From positions 169,979 through 233,978 of the forward strand of contig NZ_FNNR01000009.1 of NCBI RefSeq assembly GCF_900106835.1: DNA of 64,000 nucleotides, read 5' to 3'. The DNA comes from Arthrobacter sp. cf158 (GTDB taxonomy: Bacteria > Actinomycetota > Actinomycetes > Actinomycetales > Micrococcaceae). Both the position numbers and the translations under genes were made by a program. This document shows positions 42,721 through 51,535 of this stretch, in pieces; within the stretch, counting starts at the first letter, position 1, and every line of letters begins with the position of its first letter. The notes beneath the pieces are model-generated. The model was not told the origin of the DNA. It saw only the letters and a program-made list of their open reading frames with translations, and did not search any database.

Positions 42721-43023
42721 TCAGCTGTCCCTCAATGCTACCCGCGGGTAGCTACCCGTGCCAGAGGAAATCTGCGGCTGGAATTCGGCCGGAATTTCCA
42801 CTTGTCCAGCGTGGTGAACCAAGCGGTCCCACGCAAAATTAATGCCGTGGACAAGTCCTCCAAGAACACCTTTGACGGCGTACCAGACCATGCCCATGGC
42901 GCCAATAAGAATGATGGTTGCCATTGCTGCAGCGGCGATAAAGGCCACCAATAATGCAGCAAAGACCAGTGTTCCAATAACAACGTAAGTGCCTGTTTCC
43001 AGCGCAGTAAAATCGAAATCCAT
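42721..43023 (-). CDS. Small uncharacterised membrane protein
   Basis: 100 residues with two N-terminal membrane segments (about 12-35 and 38-60, TYVVIGTLVFAALLVAFIAAAAMATIILIGAMGMVWYAV) and a soluble tail. The start has GGGGGGAA upstream. Not recognised. It sits 62 bp upstream of the acyl-CoA dehydrogenase start on the same strand. Confidence 0.65.
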   Translation of the reverse strand: MDFDFTALETGTYVVIGTLVFAALLVAFIAAAAMATIILIGAMGMVWYAVKGVLGGLVHGINFAWDRLVHHAGQVEIPAEFQPQISSGTGSYPRVALRDS

Positions 43024-43145
43024 GGTTCCCCCCGGAGCGACGGTGCGTGGGTCGGCGCGGCGTGGATGCGTCGATGATCTGACACTAGGGGCGGGGCTTC
43101 ATTCCGGCCAGTGGAGAAACGCGTCGCGACTGCGTTGATATGGGA

Positions 43146-43242
43146 TCGAAACCATACCGGTTGGTAGGTTACGAAATGGTTTCGACGGGGACGCTTCTGT
43201 ACGCGCGACGCCGGTACTGCAGAAGCGCGCGACGCCGGTACT
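43146..43242. promoter_or_regulatory. Repeats upstream of the JetABC operon
   Basis: The 315-bp gap before jetA has TCGAAACCAT / ATGGTTTCGA inverted arms (43146-43155, 43176-43185). It also has two direct copies of CGCGCGACGCCGGTACT (43202-43218, 43226-43242), with CGCTTCTG / CAGAAGCG inverted around the first. No gene is visible in this gap. These are candidate control elements of the operon. Confidence 0.55.
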
Positions 43243-43338
43243 TCAGGGCCGTCCGACGCCCCCGCGACGCTCTGCGTTAACCTTGTACGGGGCAGTTTCC
43301 GCTGCCAGCCAGGTTTCGCAGCAGCTGAAGGAGAGTAG

Positions 43339-44796
43339 TTGTCCCGCTCAGCCATGTCCTCCGCGGATGCCATCAGCGCGAGGCTCCGCGACCTCGAACA
43401 GCTGACCAAGGGTCCCGCGTGGGCGTTGACCCGCTCGGCGCCGTGGGTGATCGCGGTGCTGCAGGCATCCTTCACCCGCACCCGGCCGCAGCTTCCGCTC
43501 GAAGAGTTCCACGCCGACGTCGATGCCTTCCTTGAGCAGCTCCGCCGCCAGGATCCGGCGCTGGGTGGCCAGCAGAACGGCAAGCTTTTTGGCGATGAAT
43601 GGACCCGGAAGCAGTTCCTGACGCGTCGTAACCAGTCCGGGCAGATCGTCTACGAAGTCACGGAGCCCGCCGCGCGTGTGCTCGCGTTCCTGGACAGCCT
43701 TTCCAGCGAGCGTTCCACGCTGAATGGCTCGCGGCTCGGCACGTTGTTGGGCGATGTTGAGAAGCTCGCCAACGAGACCAACCCGGACCAGAGCGCACGC
43801 TTGGAAGCCCTTGAGGAGGAGATCCAGGAGCGACAGCAGCTGGTGGAGGACATCAGCTCGGGAGAGTTCGATGGCCTGCTTGACGACGAAGAAGCCGTGG
43901 AGGCTGCCGGCAACATTCTGGATCTCGCGGCCAGCCTGCCGGCGGACTACAAGAAAATGCGCGACCGCATCGAGGAACTGGTGGGCGAACTCCGCAACCA
44001 GATCATCGAAGAATCGCTGAGCAAGGGTGCCACCATGGCCCAGGTGTTGGAGGCCGACAAGCGGCTTCGTCAAAGCCCGGAGGGACGCACCTTCCGCTCC
44101 TTCACCGCATTCCTCGAAGATCCGCAACAGCAGCTCCGCTTCCGCTCTGCCATTGGCGAAGTGCTGAGCCGGCAGTTCGCCGACGACCTTTCCCATGAGG
44201 ACCGCGAAACCCTGAAGAACCTCGTGGCCGAGTTGCGTTATCAGCACAGCCAGATCCAACGCATTTACGGGAAGCTCTCCGAGAGCTTGAACACGTATAT
44301 CCAGAGCGATGATGTTCGGCAGTCGGTGAGCCTCCGGAAGGTCCTGGCCGAGGCGGAGCAAGCCATCCGATCCTTGCCCTACGAACGTGACAGGCCTGGC
44401 CTGGTGCCAGGGCCTGTGTTGTACAACGCGGGGTTCGAGTCGCTGGCCATGGTCAAACTTTTCGACCCCGACGAATTCGCCACGCCTCCACGTCTGGCGG
44501 ACCCTATCGCCTTCAGCGACTCCGACCGCGTGCGCTCCGCCCGCACCGGCAAAGCCAAACCCGCTGTTGTGCGGGCGGCCATGGCGGGATCTGCCACCTT
44601 GGGGGAGGCCTGGGAAAACCTGCCCACCGAGGAGCGGCACATCAACACGGTCCGGACCCTGCTGTCCATGGCATTGCAGTCAGGCGCTGCCTTTGACCGA
44701 GCTGCTTGGGAACACATCGACTTCGAACAAATCGACGGCAGCATCCGCACTGCGTACCTGCCCGTCGTCACGCTGAATGAGGATTCTGATGACTGA
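43339..44796 (+). CDS. jetA: Wadjet JetA / DUF3375 kleisin-like subunit
   Basis: 485 residues from the TTG at 43339, which has AAGGAG five nt upstream (ATG at 43354 is an alternative). It matches the DUF3375 family: RLRDLEQLTKGPAWALTRSAPWVIAVLQASF, then long helical regions, and a C-terminal winged-helix-like end. JetA (MksF-like) is the kleisin that bridges the SMC heads in Wadjet, a system that recognises and linearises circular plasmids. It overlaps jetB by 8 bp. Confidence 0.88.
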   Translation: MSRSAMSSADAISARLRDLEQLTKGPAWALTRSAPWVIAVLQASFTRTRPQLPLEEFHADVDAFLEQLRRQDPALGGQQNGKLFGDEWTRKQFLTRRNQSGQIVYEVTEPAARVLAFLDSLSSERSTLNGSRLGTLLGDVEKLANETNPDQSARLEALEEEIQERQQLVEDISSGEFDGLLDDEEAVEAAGNILDLAASLPADYKKMRDRIEELVGELRNQIIEESLSKGATMAQVLEADKRLRQSPEGRTFRSFTAFLEDPQQQLRFRSAIGEVLSRQFADDLSHEDRETLKNLVAELRYQHSQIQRIYGKLSESLNTYIQSDDVRQSVSLRKVLAEAEQAIRSLPYERDRPGLVPGPVLYNAGFESLAMVKLFDPDEFATPPRLADPIAFSDSDRVRSARTGKAKPAVVRAAMAGSATLGEAWENLPTEERHINTVRTLLSMALQSGAAFDRAAWEHIDFEQIDGSIRTAYLPVVTLNEDSDD

Positions 44797-45904
44797 GGAA
44801 ATCACGACGACGGATATCACCGAAGTGGACGAGGTCACCGGTGCGGATGACGCCACCAGCGCGGACGAGTTCACCGCTGCGGATGACGCCACCAGCGCGG
44901 AAGATGCCACCGGAGATGGGACTGAGGTCGCGCCCGGGGAAGCGGTTGCTGATCCCTCCCCTGAAGCCAGCCACGCCGATCCGTTCCGGATCACGCCCCG
45001 GGACACCTTCGTGGACGGCGCTGCGCTGTTCCCTGGCGATACTGGTGTGCTCCCCATGAAGGTGCGGCACGCCCTGGTGAAGTTGCTCAAAGGGCCCTAC
45101 ATTGACGGGGGCCGCGACGAGAAACTGTGGACCACGCTTCTGGACAACCAACTGATCCTCCGCAGCCGCCTCTCCGAGCTGTTCCTCACCTTGCAGTTGG
45201 ACCACGACCGCAAAATCGCCGTCCTCCGGCCCGTTGATCCTGAGATTATCGGCGCAAGCTCCCGCTCCAGCATTCTCCGTCAGCAGCGTGCTCTGAGCCG
45301 GGTGGAAACCATCGTGTTGCTCCGCCTGCGACTTCTGCTGGACCGACATGTCACGGCGCAGACTGACCCCACCATCACCCGCGAAGAAATCTCGGATCTC
45401 GTGGCCAACTACACCCCCGCCGGCCAGCAGGATGCCCTCCGCGATTCCGATGTGGTCACCCGCACCGTCACCAAACTCCTGGCCCGCCAACTCCTCCTCC
45501 CCACCCCGCTGGATGACAGCTACACCATCAGCAACGCCCTGCCGCTGGCCCTCCCCTTTGAAAACATCGGCGACATCCCAGCCCAAATAGAGGCCCTGAT
45601 AGCCGTAGCAGCCGACGAATCAGGAACAGAGCCCCTCCTGGACTTGGACTCCCACTCGAACCAACCGACCCCCACCGGTGACGACCTCGACGACGACCCA
45701 GAAGGTGACGGGTCCCCTGAAGTGAGCGCCGACGTCGAGCGTTCTTCAGATGAAATCAGTGATGCCTCTGAAATCGGGAACGGCACGAGCGGCGATGCCG
45801 GAGACATGCGGCAGCATCCGTCTAAGCGAGGCACGAGCGAGCATGCAGAGCATGTGTCCGGTACCGCAGCGGACGGAACCAACGCTGAAGGGATCACAAA
45901 GTGA
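44789..45904 (+). CDS. jetB: Wadjet JetB / DUF4194 (MksE-like) subunit
   Basis: 371 residues from the ATG at 44789 (GAGGATT upstream). The conserved DUF4194 domain spans about 80-270 (VRHALVKLLKGPYIDGGRDEKLWTTLLDNQLILRSRLSELFLTLQLDHDRKIAVLRP, TRTVTKLLARQLLLPTPLDDSYTISNALPLALPFENI). It is flanked by an acidic N-terminal stretch with an imperfect repeat (ADDATSADEFTAADDATSAE) and an acidic, disordered C-terminal ~100 residues, making it much longer than usual family members. It is the kite-like subunit of the SMC complex. GTGA overlap with jetC. Confidence 0.87.
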   Translation: MTEEITTTDITEVDEVTGADDATSADEFTAADDATSAEDATGDGTEVAPGEAVADPSPEASHADPFRITPRDTFVDGAALFPGDTGVLPMKVRHALVKLLKGPYIDGGRDEKLWTTLLDNQLILRSRLSELFLTLQLDHDRKIAVLRPVDPEIIGASSRSSILRQQRALSRVETIVLLRLRLLLDRHVTAQTDPTITREEISDLVANYTPAGQQDALRDSDVVTRTVTKLLARQLLLPTPLDDSYTISNALPLALPFENIGDIPAQIEALIAVAADESGTEPLLDLDSHSNQPTPTGDDLDDDPEGDGSPEVSADVERSSDEISDASEIGNGTSGDAGDMRQHPSKRGTSEHAEHVSGTAADGTNAEGITK

Positions 45905-48900
45905 CCATCGCAAGCATGCTCCCGCTCGGTGAGCTGACCAACCCCGGCCAGATGCGTTTGGCGTTGGTGCAGGTGGTCAACTGGGGCACGTTCCATGGCG
46001 CCCACACCATGCACGTGGACCGCAAGGGCACACTCCTTACGGGTAACTCGGGTGTCGGGAAGTCGACGCTCTTTGATGCGATGCTCCGTGTGTTCGATGC
46101 CCGCCCACGCTCGAACGAAGCCGCCGCCCAGCGTTCCGGCGGCGCTGTGGAGGACAAGAGGACCACGTTCACCTACATGCGCGGCAAGGTGGGTGATAAG
46201 GCGGTAGGGGAAAGCTCGGCGAGTGCCTTCCAGCGCCCGGGTGCCACGTGGTCCGCCGTCGCGCTGACGTTTGATAACGCGGCCGGCACGAAGGTGACGG
46301 TCTCGGCGCTGTTCGACCTGCCGAAGAACGGCACGGAGTCCAGTGTTGGGCGTTTCTATGTGATTGACAGCAAACCTTTGGACCTTGAAGCTATCGAGGG
46401 CATCGCGCAGAAGCGGTTCACCAAGGGCGCGCTGGAGTCAATCTTCCCGGACGGTCAGGTGTTCGACGTTCATAAGGCGTTCGCGGAGCGTTTCCGTAGG
46501 CTTCTTGGCATCAACTCGGACCAGGCGCTCCCGCTGCTTCGCGTGATCCAGGCGGGCAAGGGCTTGGGCGGCAGCGTGAACACGTTCTTCCGCGACCAGG
46601 TTCTTGATGCTCCCGCTACGTTGGCTGCCGCGGATGACGTGGTGGAAGAGTTCAGCAACTTGATGTCGATTCGTCAGCGGCTGGAGGATGTGCGGCAGCA
46701 GCGCGACCAGTTGGCTCCGGTTCCGGGACTGAACAAGGAATACGCGCAGGCACTGCTGGATGCGAACCGCCTCCGCGAGTTGGCTGGCGAAGAGTTCGAG
46801 GCCTACAAGCAGCAGCTCGCGGTCACGGTCCACGCCAAGACGCTGGCCCGGTTCAAGGAGTTGGCTCAGTCCAAAGCCCAGGAGCTGGCCGCCGAGCGCA
46901 CGGTGCGGGACGGCTTGTCCAAGGAGCTCCGGGACCTTGAACTGGATTACAACAACCGCGGCGGTAACGCGATTTCGGCGATTGAGCAGTCGTTGGAGAA
47001 CGCAAAGGTTGGCCTGAAGCTGCGTCAGCAGGTGGAGGATTCGGCCAGGAAGGCTTTGGCCGACGCCGGGCTGAACCTTGAATGGTCTGCCGAGGGGTGG
47101 GACCAGGCGCATGAGCAGGCAGCTGCCCGTTCGGCTGAGTTGAAGGACGATTCGGAGGCTTTGAAGGAGCTTCGTTTCGAGGCATTCGACGGCCATGCCA
47201 CCAAGAAGCGAGAGCTTGCCGCGGCTCAGCAGGAGTTGCTTTCGCTCCGTTCGCGCAAGTCCCTGCTGCCGCCGTCGAGCATTGAAAACCGCGCCGCCAT
47301 CGCAGCCGCAACCGGCGTCCCGGAGGAGCGGATGCCGTTTGGCGGCGAGCTGATCGACCTCGCTGAGGGACAGGATCAGTGGCGCCCAGCTGCCGAACGT
47401 GCGTTGCGTAACCTCGCCACCACGTTGCTGGTGCCGGGTGAGCACTTCGCGGCCGTCACCCGGTACCTGAACGACAATACGGTCAGGGGCGCGCTGCGCG
47501 CTGTTGATGTTTCCAAGCCGCTGGCCGGTGGCGCACTGGCTGTGGAGGACGTGTCCGACGGCGACCTCTTGACCAAGTTGAGCATCCTCACCTCGAGCGC
47601 GAACGCCGACGCCGGGGAATGGATCCGTGAGCGGATCGCCGTGGACTTTGCTTACCCGTGCGTCGAGAATCCGGACGAGCTTTCCTCGATGGACAAGGGC
47701 CTGAGCTTGGGCGGTGTAGTCAAACGCAACCGGCACACCGTGGAAAAGGATGACAGGTTCACCGGCCGGCAGGACTACGTCCTCGGCTTTGACAATGCTT
47801 CCAAGCTCGAGCTGGTGGCAGCACGCGTGGGTGAGCTGGAAAATGAGTTGGCCAAGGCCGCGGAACTTGCCCAAAGCCGTGAGGATTCGCACCAAGGCAT
47901 GGCCCGTCAGCTGGAAGCGCTCCGCCGGGTCGCAGAAGATGAGCGGCCATGGGAGCAGGTGTCGGCTACCGTTGCCGCGGACGATGTGGCCCGGATCGAG
48001 CAGCGTTTGGTGGACGCGTTGGCAGCCCAGGCCGATCTTGAGCCGCTGCGCGCCAACATCGAAGCCGTCCGTGAAAAGCAGCAGTCCTCCACAGGTACGG
48101 CCGCCGTACTGCAAAGCGAATACAAGGCGCTCGACCACAAGATGACCACGGCTGACGGCCTGCTCGATGCCGCAAGGCTGAAGCTCGAGCAAGCACCGCC
48201 GTCGGGCTCCACCGTGGCCGCGTTGGAGCCGTACTTTACGGGCGTCGCGGAGATTTCCGAGCTGCACGAGCTGGATAACCTCGCCAACAGTGTCCGCAAC
48301 AGGCTGCTTGACGAACTGCATGCCGCCGAATCCCGGGGCCAGGCGACCGCCGAGCGCCTGACCCGCATGTTCGAGGCCTTCGTTCGCGACTGGGGCAGCG
48401 CCATCAGCGCGGATCACGGTACGTCAATTGGCGCTGCCGGGGACTTCGAATCCCGGTACCACGCGATCGTGAGCGACGGTTTGCCTGCGCAGGAGGCCGA
48501 GTTCCGGCTGTTCTTCAACCAGCGCACGCACGAGTCATTCAGCACGCTCCTGCACTTGCTGGACGAGGAACGCCGGAGCATCACCAGCCGCATCCTGCCC
48601 CTCAACGGCATCTTGTCCGAGGTGAACTTCCACGAGGGCAGCTTCCTGGAGCTGGACATCAAACAGACGCTTCCAGCCACGGCCAAACAGTTCAAGGATG
48701 CGATCCAGAACGCGCTCAAGGCGAAGCACACGCGGCCGTCACGCGGCGCTGCTGCTTCACCCGCAGAAGTCGACGACGACGCCGAACTCACCGCCCGCTA
48801 CAAATCGCTGGAAACCCTGGTGAAGCGGCTCGGTTCGCAGACGCCGGAGGACCGGCGTTGGCGGGCCGAGGTTCTGGACGTTCGCGGGCACCTGTTTATT

Positions 48901-49377
48901 CAGTGCAAGGAACACCGCGAGGTTGCTTCCAGGTCAGGCAAAGCCGCAGGCGCCGGCAAGGCGACCAAGAAGAAGACCGAAGTCTTCATGCATGCCGATA
49001 CCGGCTCCATGTCCGGCGGTGAGCGCCAGCGTTTCACGGCGTTCATCATGGCTGCTGCGCTGAGCTACCAGTTGGGTATAGCCGAGCAGGGGTTCACCAC
49101 CTACGGCACCGTGATGATGGACGAGGCGTTTGTGTTGGCTTCGGAGGAATTCGCGGGTGCGGGCATCAAGGCACTTCACGAGTTCGGCTTCCAACTGTTG
49201 CTGGCAGCCCCGGAAAACGTGATCGATCTGTCACGGCACCTCGGATCCGTCACGGAAATCCTCCGGGACAAGCGGACCAACCGCTCGGGCGTGCTCACGG
49301 CTCCTGTCATCGCCGGCCCTGGTGAGCCTGGAGCGTGGCGCTCCGAGGCAAACCCGGTGGACATCGTCCTGCGTTAG
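45901..49377 (+). CDS. jetC: Wadjet JetC / MksB-like SMC ATPase
   Basis: 1158 residues, GTG start. Walker A GNSGVGKST at 48-56, ABC signature SMSGGERQRF near 1037 and Walker B TVMMDEAF near 1070, with two long coiled coils (about 250-480 and 640-900) around a hinge-like region. This is the SMC/MukB-like motor (ATP-binding, P-loop DUF) that extrudes DNA loops in Wadjet and MksBEF. It closes an operon with 4-8 bp overlaps. It ends at a strong terminator with no jetD gene after it. Confidence 0.9.
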   Translation: MTIASMLPLGELTNPGQMRLALVQVVNWGTFHGAHTMHVDRKGTLLTGNSGVGKSTLFDAMLRVFDARPRSNEAAAQRSGGAVEDKRTTFTYMRGKVGDKAVGESSASAFQRPGATWSAVALTFDNAAGTKVTVSALFDLPKNGTESSVGRFYVIDSKPLDLEAIEGIAQKRFTKGALESIFPDGQVFDVHKAFAERFRRLLGINSDQALPLLRVIQAGKGLGGSVNTFFRDQVLDAPATLAAADDVVEEFSNLMSIRQRLEDVRQQRDQLAPVPGLNKEYAQALLDANRLRELAGEEFEAYKQQLAVTVHAKTLARFKELAQSKAQELAAERTVRDGLSKELRDLELDYNNRGGNAISAIEQSLENAKVGLKLRQQVEDSARKALADAGLNLEWSAEGWDQAHEQAAARSAELKDDSEALKELRFEAFDGHATKKRELAAAQQELLSLRSRKSLLPPSSIENRAAIAAATGVPEERMPFGGELIDLAEGQDQWRPAAERALRNLATTLLVPGEHFAAVTRYLNDNTVRGALRAVDVSKPLAGGALAVEDVSDGDLLTKLSILTSSANADAGEWIRERIAVDFAYPCVENPDELSSMDKGLSLGGVVKRNRHTVEKDDRFTGRQDYVLGFDNASKLELVAARVGELENELAKAAELAQSREDSHQGMARQLEALRRVAEDERPWEQVSATVAADDVARIEQRLVDALAAQADLEPLRANIEAVREKQQSSTGTAAVLQSEYKALDHKMTTADGLLDAARLKLEQAPPSGSTVAALEPYFTGVAEISELHELDNLANSVRNRLLDELHAAESRGQATAERLTRMFEAFVRDWGSAISADHGTSIGAAGDFESRYHAIVSDGLPAQEAEFRLFFNQRTHESFSTLLHLLDEERRSITSRILPLNGILSEVNFHEGSFLELDIKQTLPATAKQFKDAIQNALKAKHTRPSRGAAASPAEVDDDAELTARYKSLETLVKRLGSQTPEDRRWRAEVLDVRGHLFIQCKEHREVASRSGKAAGAGKATKKKTEVFMHADTGSMSGGERQRFTAFIMAAALSYQLGIAEQGFTTYGTVMMDEAFVLASEEFAGAGIKALHEFGFQLLLAAPENVIDLSRHLGSVTEILRDKRTNRSGVLTAPVIAGPGEPGAWRSEANPVDIVLR

Positions 49378-49397
49378 GGTCCGTGGCACCCAACTGA

Positions 49398-49445
49398 CTG
49401 GCAGTAGTGGTTGTTCTGAGCCCTCATGACAACCACTACTGCCAG
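49398..49445. terminator. Bidirectional terminator after jetC
   Basis: CTGGCAGTAGTGGTTGT and its exact complement ACAACCACTACTGCCAG, 17-bp arms with a 14-nt loop, lie between the convergent jetC and FBP genes. Confidence 0.85.
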
Positions 49446-49455
49446 CTACATTGGC

Positions 49456-49950
49456 CTACTTGGCGCGGACGCGGTCCAGGAACTGATCCGTCCGCTGCTC
49501 CAGTCCAGCGATCTGTCGAACCACGACGGCGGCGGGGTCCGGGTTGATCTCATTGACGGGCGGCTCCTTGCGCACATTGGCGCTGCAACCGAACTCGGCG
49601 CAGATCAGTGTCCCTACGGTGTTGCCGTCTTTGCCCGATTGTCCGGCTTTCTTGGCGACCCACAGGTACACATCGTCCTTGGAGAAAACATCACGGCAGA
49701 GTTCGCAGAGGACCACGCGCCTCTTCCCGGATCCACCCTCAGGAGCGCGGAGCAGGATCCCGGTGAGTTTGCCCCGGTGCTGAACAACGAGGTATCCGCG
49801 CTGGGGCATTTTCTCGTCCCGCCACCCCAGGAATTCCAGGTTGTCCCAGTCCAGGGCGTCGAAGTCACGGGGGAGGTTGAGCTTGGCAGCCTCGGAGCGG
49901 CTGGCGTTGATGAAGGATGAACGGATTTGTTGGGCAGAGATTTTCTGCAT
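49456..49950 (-). CDS. FBP (EF-G-binding / FusB-like C-terminal) domain protein
   Basis: 164 residues. The family has a treble-clef zinc finger, seen here as VVLCELCRDVF and ICAEFGCSANV, after GYLVVQHRGKLTGILLRAP. Related FusB/C proteins bind elongation factor G and rescue it from fusidic acid; short actinobacterial FBP proteins are less well known. The N-terminus MQKISAQQIRSSFINASRSEAAKLNLP is typical. The start has GGAAGAAG upstream. It is convergent with jetC and not part of that operon. Confidence 0.8.
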   Translation of the reverse strand: MQKISAQQIRSSFINASRSEAAKLNLPRDFDALDWDNLEFLGWRDEKMPQRGYLVVQHRGKLTGILLRAPEGGSGKRRVVLCELCRDVFSKDDVYLWVAKKAGQSGKDGNTVGTLICAEFGCSANVRKEPPVNEINPDPAAVVVRQIAGLEQRTDQFLDRVRAK

Positions 49951-50252
49951 GGCAAGGCTTCTTCCGGAAGTGGTCGACGTCCGCGCTGACCCAGTGGGAG
50001 CGCGCGGAATGGCAGGGGGCGCCGGTCATCTGAAGAGCCGCAGGGCACAGCAACAAGACCCTTGAATCAGGGTGGCTGGAGAGCTTAGAAAGATTCCGGC
50101 GTGTGGGGGAGTGCCAAGCAGGCCAAAGCGGCCACCTCGCCAACCGTGGCAGCGGCAACTGAAACAGTGCGCATGCTCAACCCCTCGTCGTATTCCTTGG
50201 AAGCGGTAGTCCGCTGCCGCTATCTTCCCAAAATGACGGGGATGCTGTCCAC

Positions 50253-50333
50253 CGGGAGGTGAGAGAGCGTCTGCCGAAGGGGGCCGGGAGGTGAGAGAGC
50301 GTCTGCCGAAAGGGGGCGGGAGGTGAGAGGGCG
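50253..50333. repeat. 32-bp tandem repeat, locus 1
   Basis: Units start at 50253, 50285 and 50317, exactly 32 bp apart, each with GGGAGGTGAGAGAGCGT or a one-base variant, followed by CTGCCGAA in the first two. The same core occurs at 55.7 and 63.2 kb. The rest of the 509-bp gap between the FBP gene and the siderophore operon shows no gene. Confidence 0.85.
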
Positions 50334-50413
50334 TGTGATCTGCGTCTCAATTCCGCCGAAACCTGCAGTCTAGGGGGATTAGGTGACGCAAACGTTTCTT
50401 AATTATCGGGAGG

Positions 50414-50432
50414 CTAGGCTAGCCTTACTTAG
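50414..50432 (+). promoter_or_regulatory. IdeR/DtxR-type iron box
   Basis: CTAGGCTAGCCTTACTTAG closely matches the 19-bp DtxR/IdeR consensus TTAGGTTAGCCTAACCTAA (about 14 of 19 by eye). It lies 27 bp before the start of the siderophore-binding protein gene, so the operon should be repressed when iron is plentiful. Confidence 0.75.
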
Positions 50433-50459
50433 GTTCGCATCACTTACTTAAGGAGTCCC

Positions 50460-51530
50460 GTGGCTTCCCTTCTCCCACGCCGCGCCCTGCTGAAAACTGC
50501 AGGAACCGCGACGGCCGCAATCGCCGCCGTCGCCCTTTCACTCACTGGCTGCTCCACTGGTCCGGCAACTTCCGCGCCGGCCTCTGAGCAGGCAGCATCC
50601 TCAGCTTTCCCCGTGACCATCAAGAACGTCTTTGGTGAGACCACCATCAAGGAACAGCCCAAGCGCGTAGTCACCGTCTCGTGGGTCAATGACGACGTCG
50701 CGATCGCCCTGGGTGTTGTCCCCGTGGGTGTCCCGAAGAACGAGTGGGGCAATAACGACAAGGGATCCACCCCTTGGAAGGACGCAGCGCTGGAGAAGCT
50801 CGGCGCCGGCTTTGGCACCGACAAGGCTCCGGTCCAGTTCTCCGAGGCAGATGGCATCAACTTCACCGAGATCGCCAAGCTCAGCCCGGACGTTATCCTG
50901 GCCGCGTACTCGGGTTTGGAAGAGGCTGACTACAAGAAGCTCAGCGAAATCGCTCCTGTTGTTGCACAGCCGGAGCTCGCCTACGGCACGCCGTGGCAGG
51001 AAAGCACCACCCTCATCGGCAAGGCACTGGGCAAGGAAGCCGAAGCCAAGAAGCTGATCGAGGACACCGAAACCACTGTCAAGGACAAGGTTTCCAAGTT
51101 CCCGCAGATCAAGGACAAGACCTTCATCTACGGCAACCTTGAACCCGCCAAGGGCGATGGCGCCAACGTCTACACGGCCATCGACAACCGCCCCCGCTTC
51201 CTTTCCGAAATCGGCATGAAGCTGGCCCCGGTGGTTACTGAGAACACCAAGAGCAACACGGAATTCTTCATCCCGTGGTCAGCTGAAAAGGCCAACGAGC
51301 TCGAATCCGACGTTTTCGTCACCTGGGTTCCGGACGCCACCACCGCTGACGCCATCAAGGCCGACCCGCTGCTTGGCCAGATCCCGGCCATCAAGAAGGG
51401 CGCCCTGGTTGCTGATTCGGACCAGACGCTGACGCTCTCCATCTCCGCCTCTTCGCCGCTGAGCCTGCCGTGGGCGCTGGACACGTTCCTGCCGCAGCTG
51501 GGTAAGGCCGCGGACGCAGCGGGCAAGTAA
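50460..51530 (+). CDS. Iron-siderophore ABC transporter, binding lipoprotein
   Basis: 356 residues, GTG start with AAGGAG upstream. The N-terminus has a twin-arginine-like PRRALLKT and a lipobox LTGC, so it is a surface-anchored lipoprotein. The mature part is a class III periplasmic-binding-protein fold (PKRVVTVSWVNDDVAIALGVVPVGVP, LSPDVILAAYSGLEEADYKKLSEIAPVV) of the FepB/FhuD type. It captures a ferric siderophore for the two permeases encoded next. Gap to the next gene is 5 bp. Confidence 0.9.
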   Translation: MASLLPRRALLKTAGTATAAIAAVALSLTGCSTGPATSAPASEQAASSAFPVTIKNVFGETTIKEQPKRVVTVSWVNDDVAIALGVVPVGVPKNEWGNNDKGSTPWKDAALEKLGAGFGTDKAPVQFSEADGINFTEIAKLSPDVILAAYSGLEEADYKKLSEIAPVVAQPELAYGTPWQESTTLIGKALGKEAEAKKLIEDTETTVKDKVSKFPQIKDKTFIYGNLEPAKGDGANVYTAIDNRPRFLSEIGMKLAPVVTENTKSNTEFFIPWSAEKANELESDVFVTWVPDATTADAIKADPLLGQIPAIKKGALVADSDQTLTLSISASSPLSLPWALDTFLPQLGKAADAAGK

Positions 51531-51535
51531 CTGCA

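Noticed and set aside
46438..48417. 659-codon frame antisense to jetC
   Set aside because: It is opposite an intact SMC gene with all ATPase motifs and shows no domain of its own. In particular it is not a hidden JetD.
49456..49950. JetD subunit of the SMC operon
   Set aside because: The protein is 164 residues, on the opposite strand, and matches the FBP zinc-finger family. It has no TOPRIM or DUF2220/DUF3322 features.
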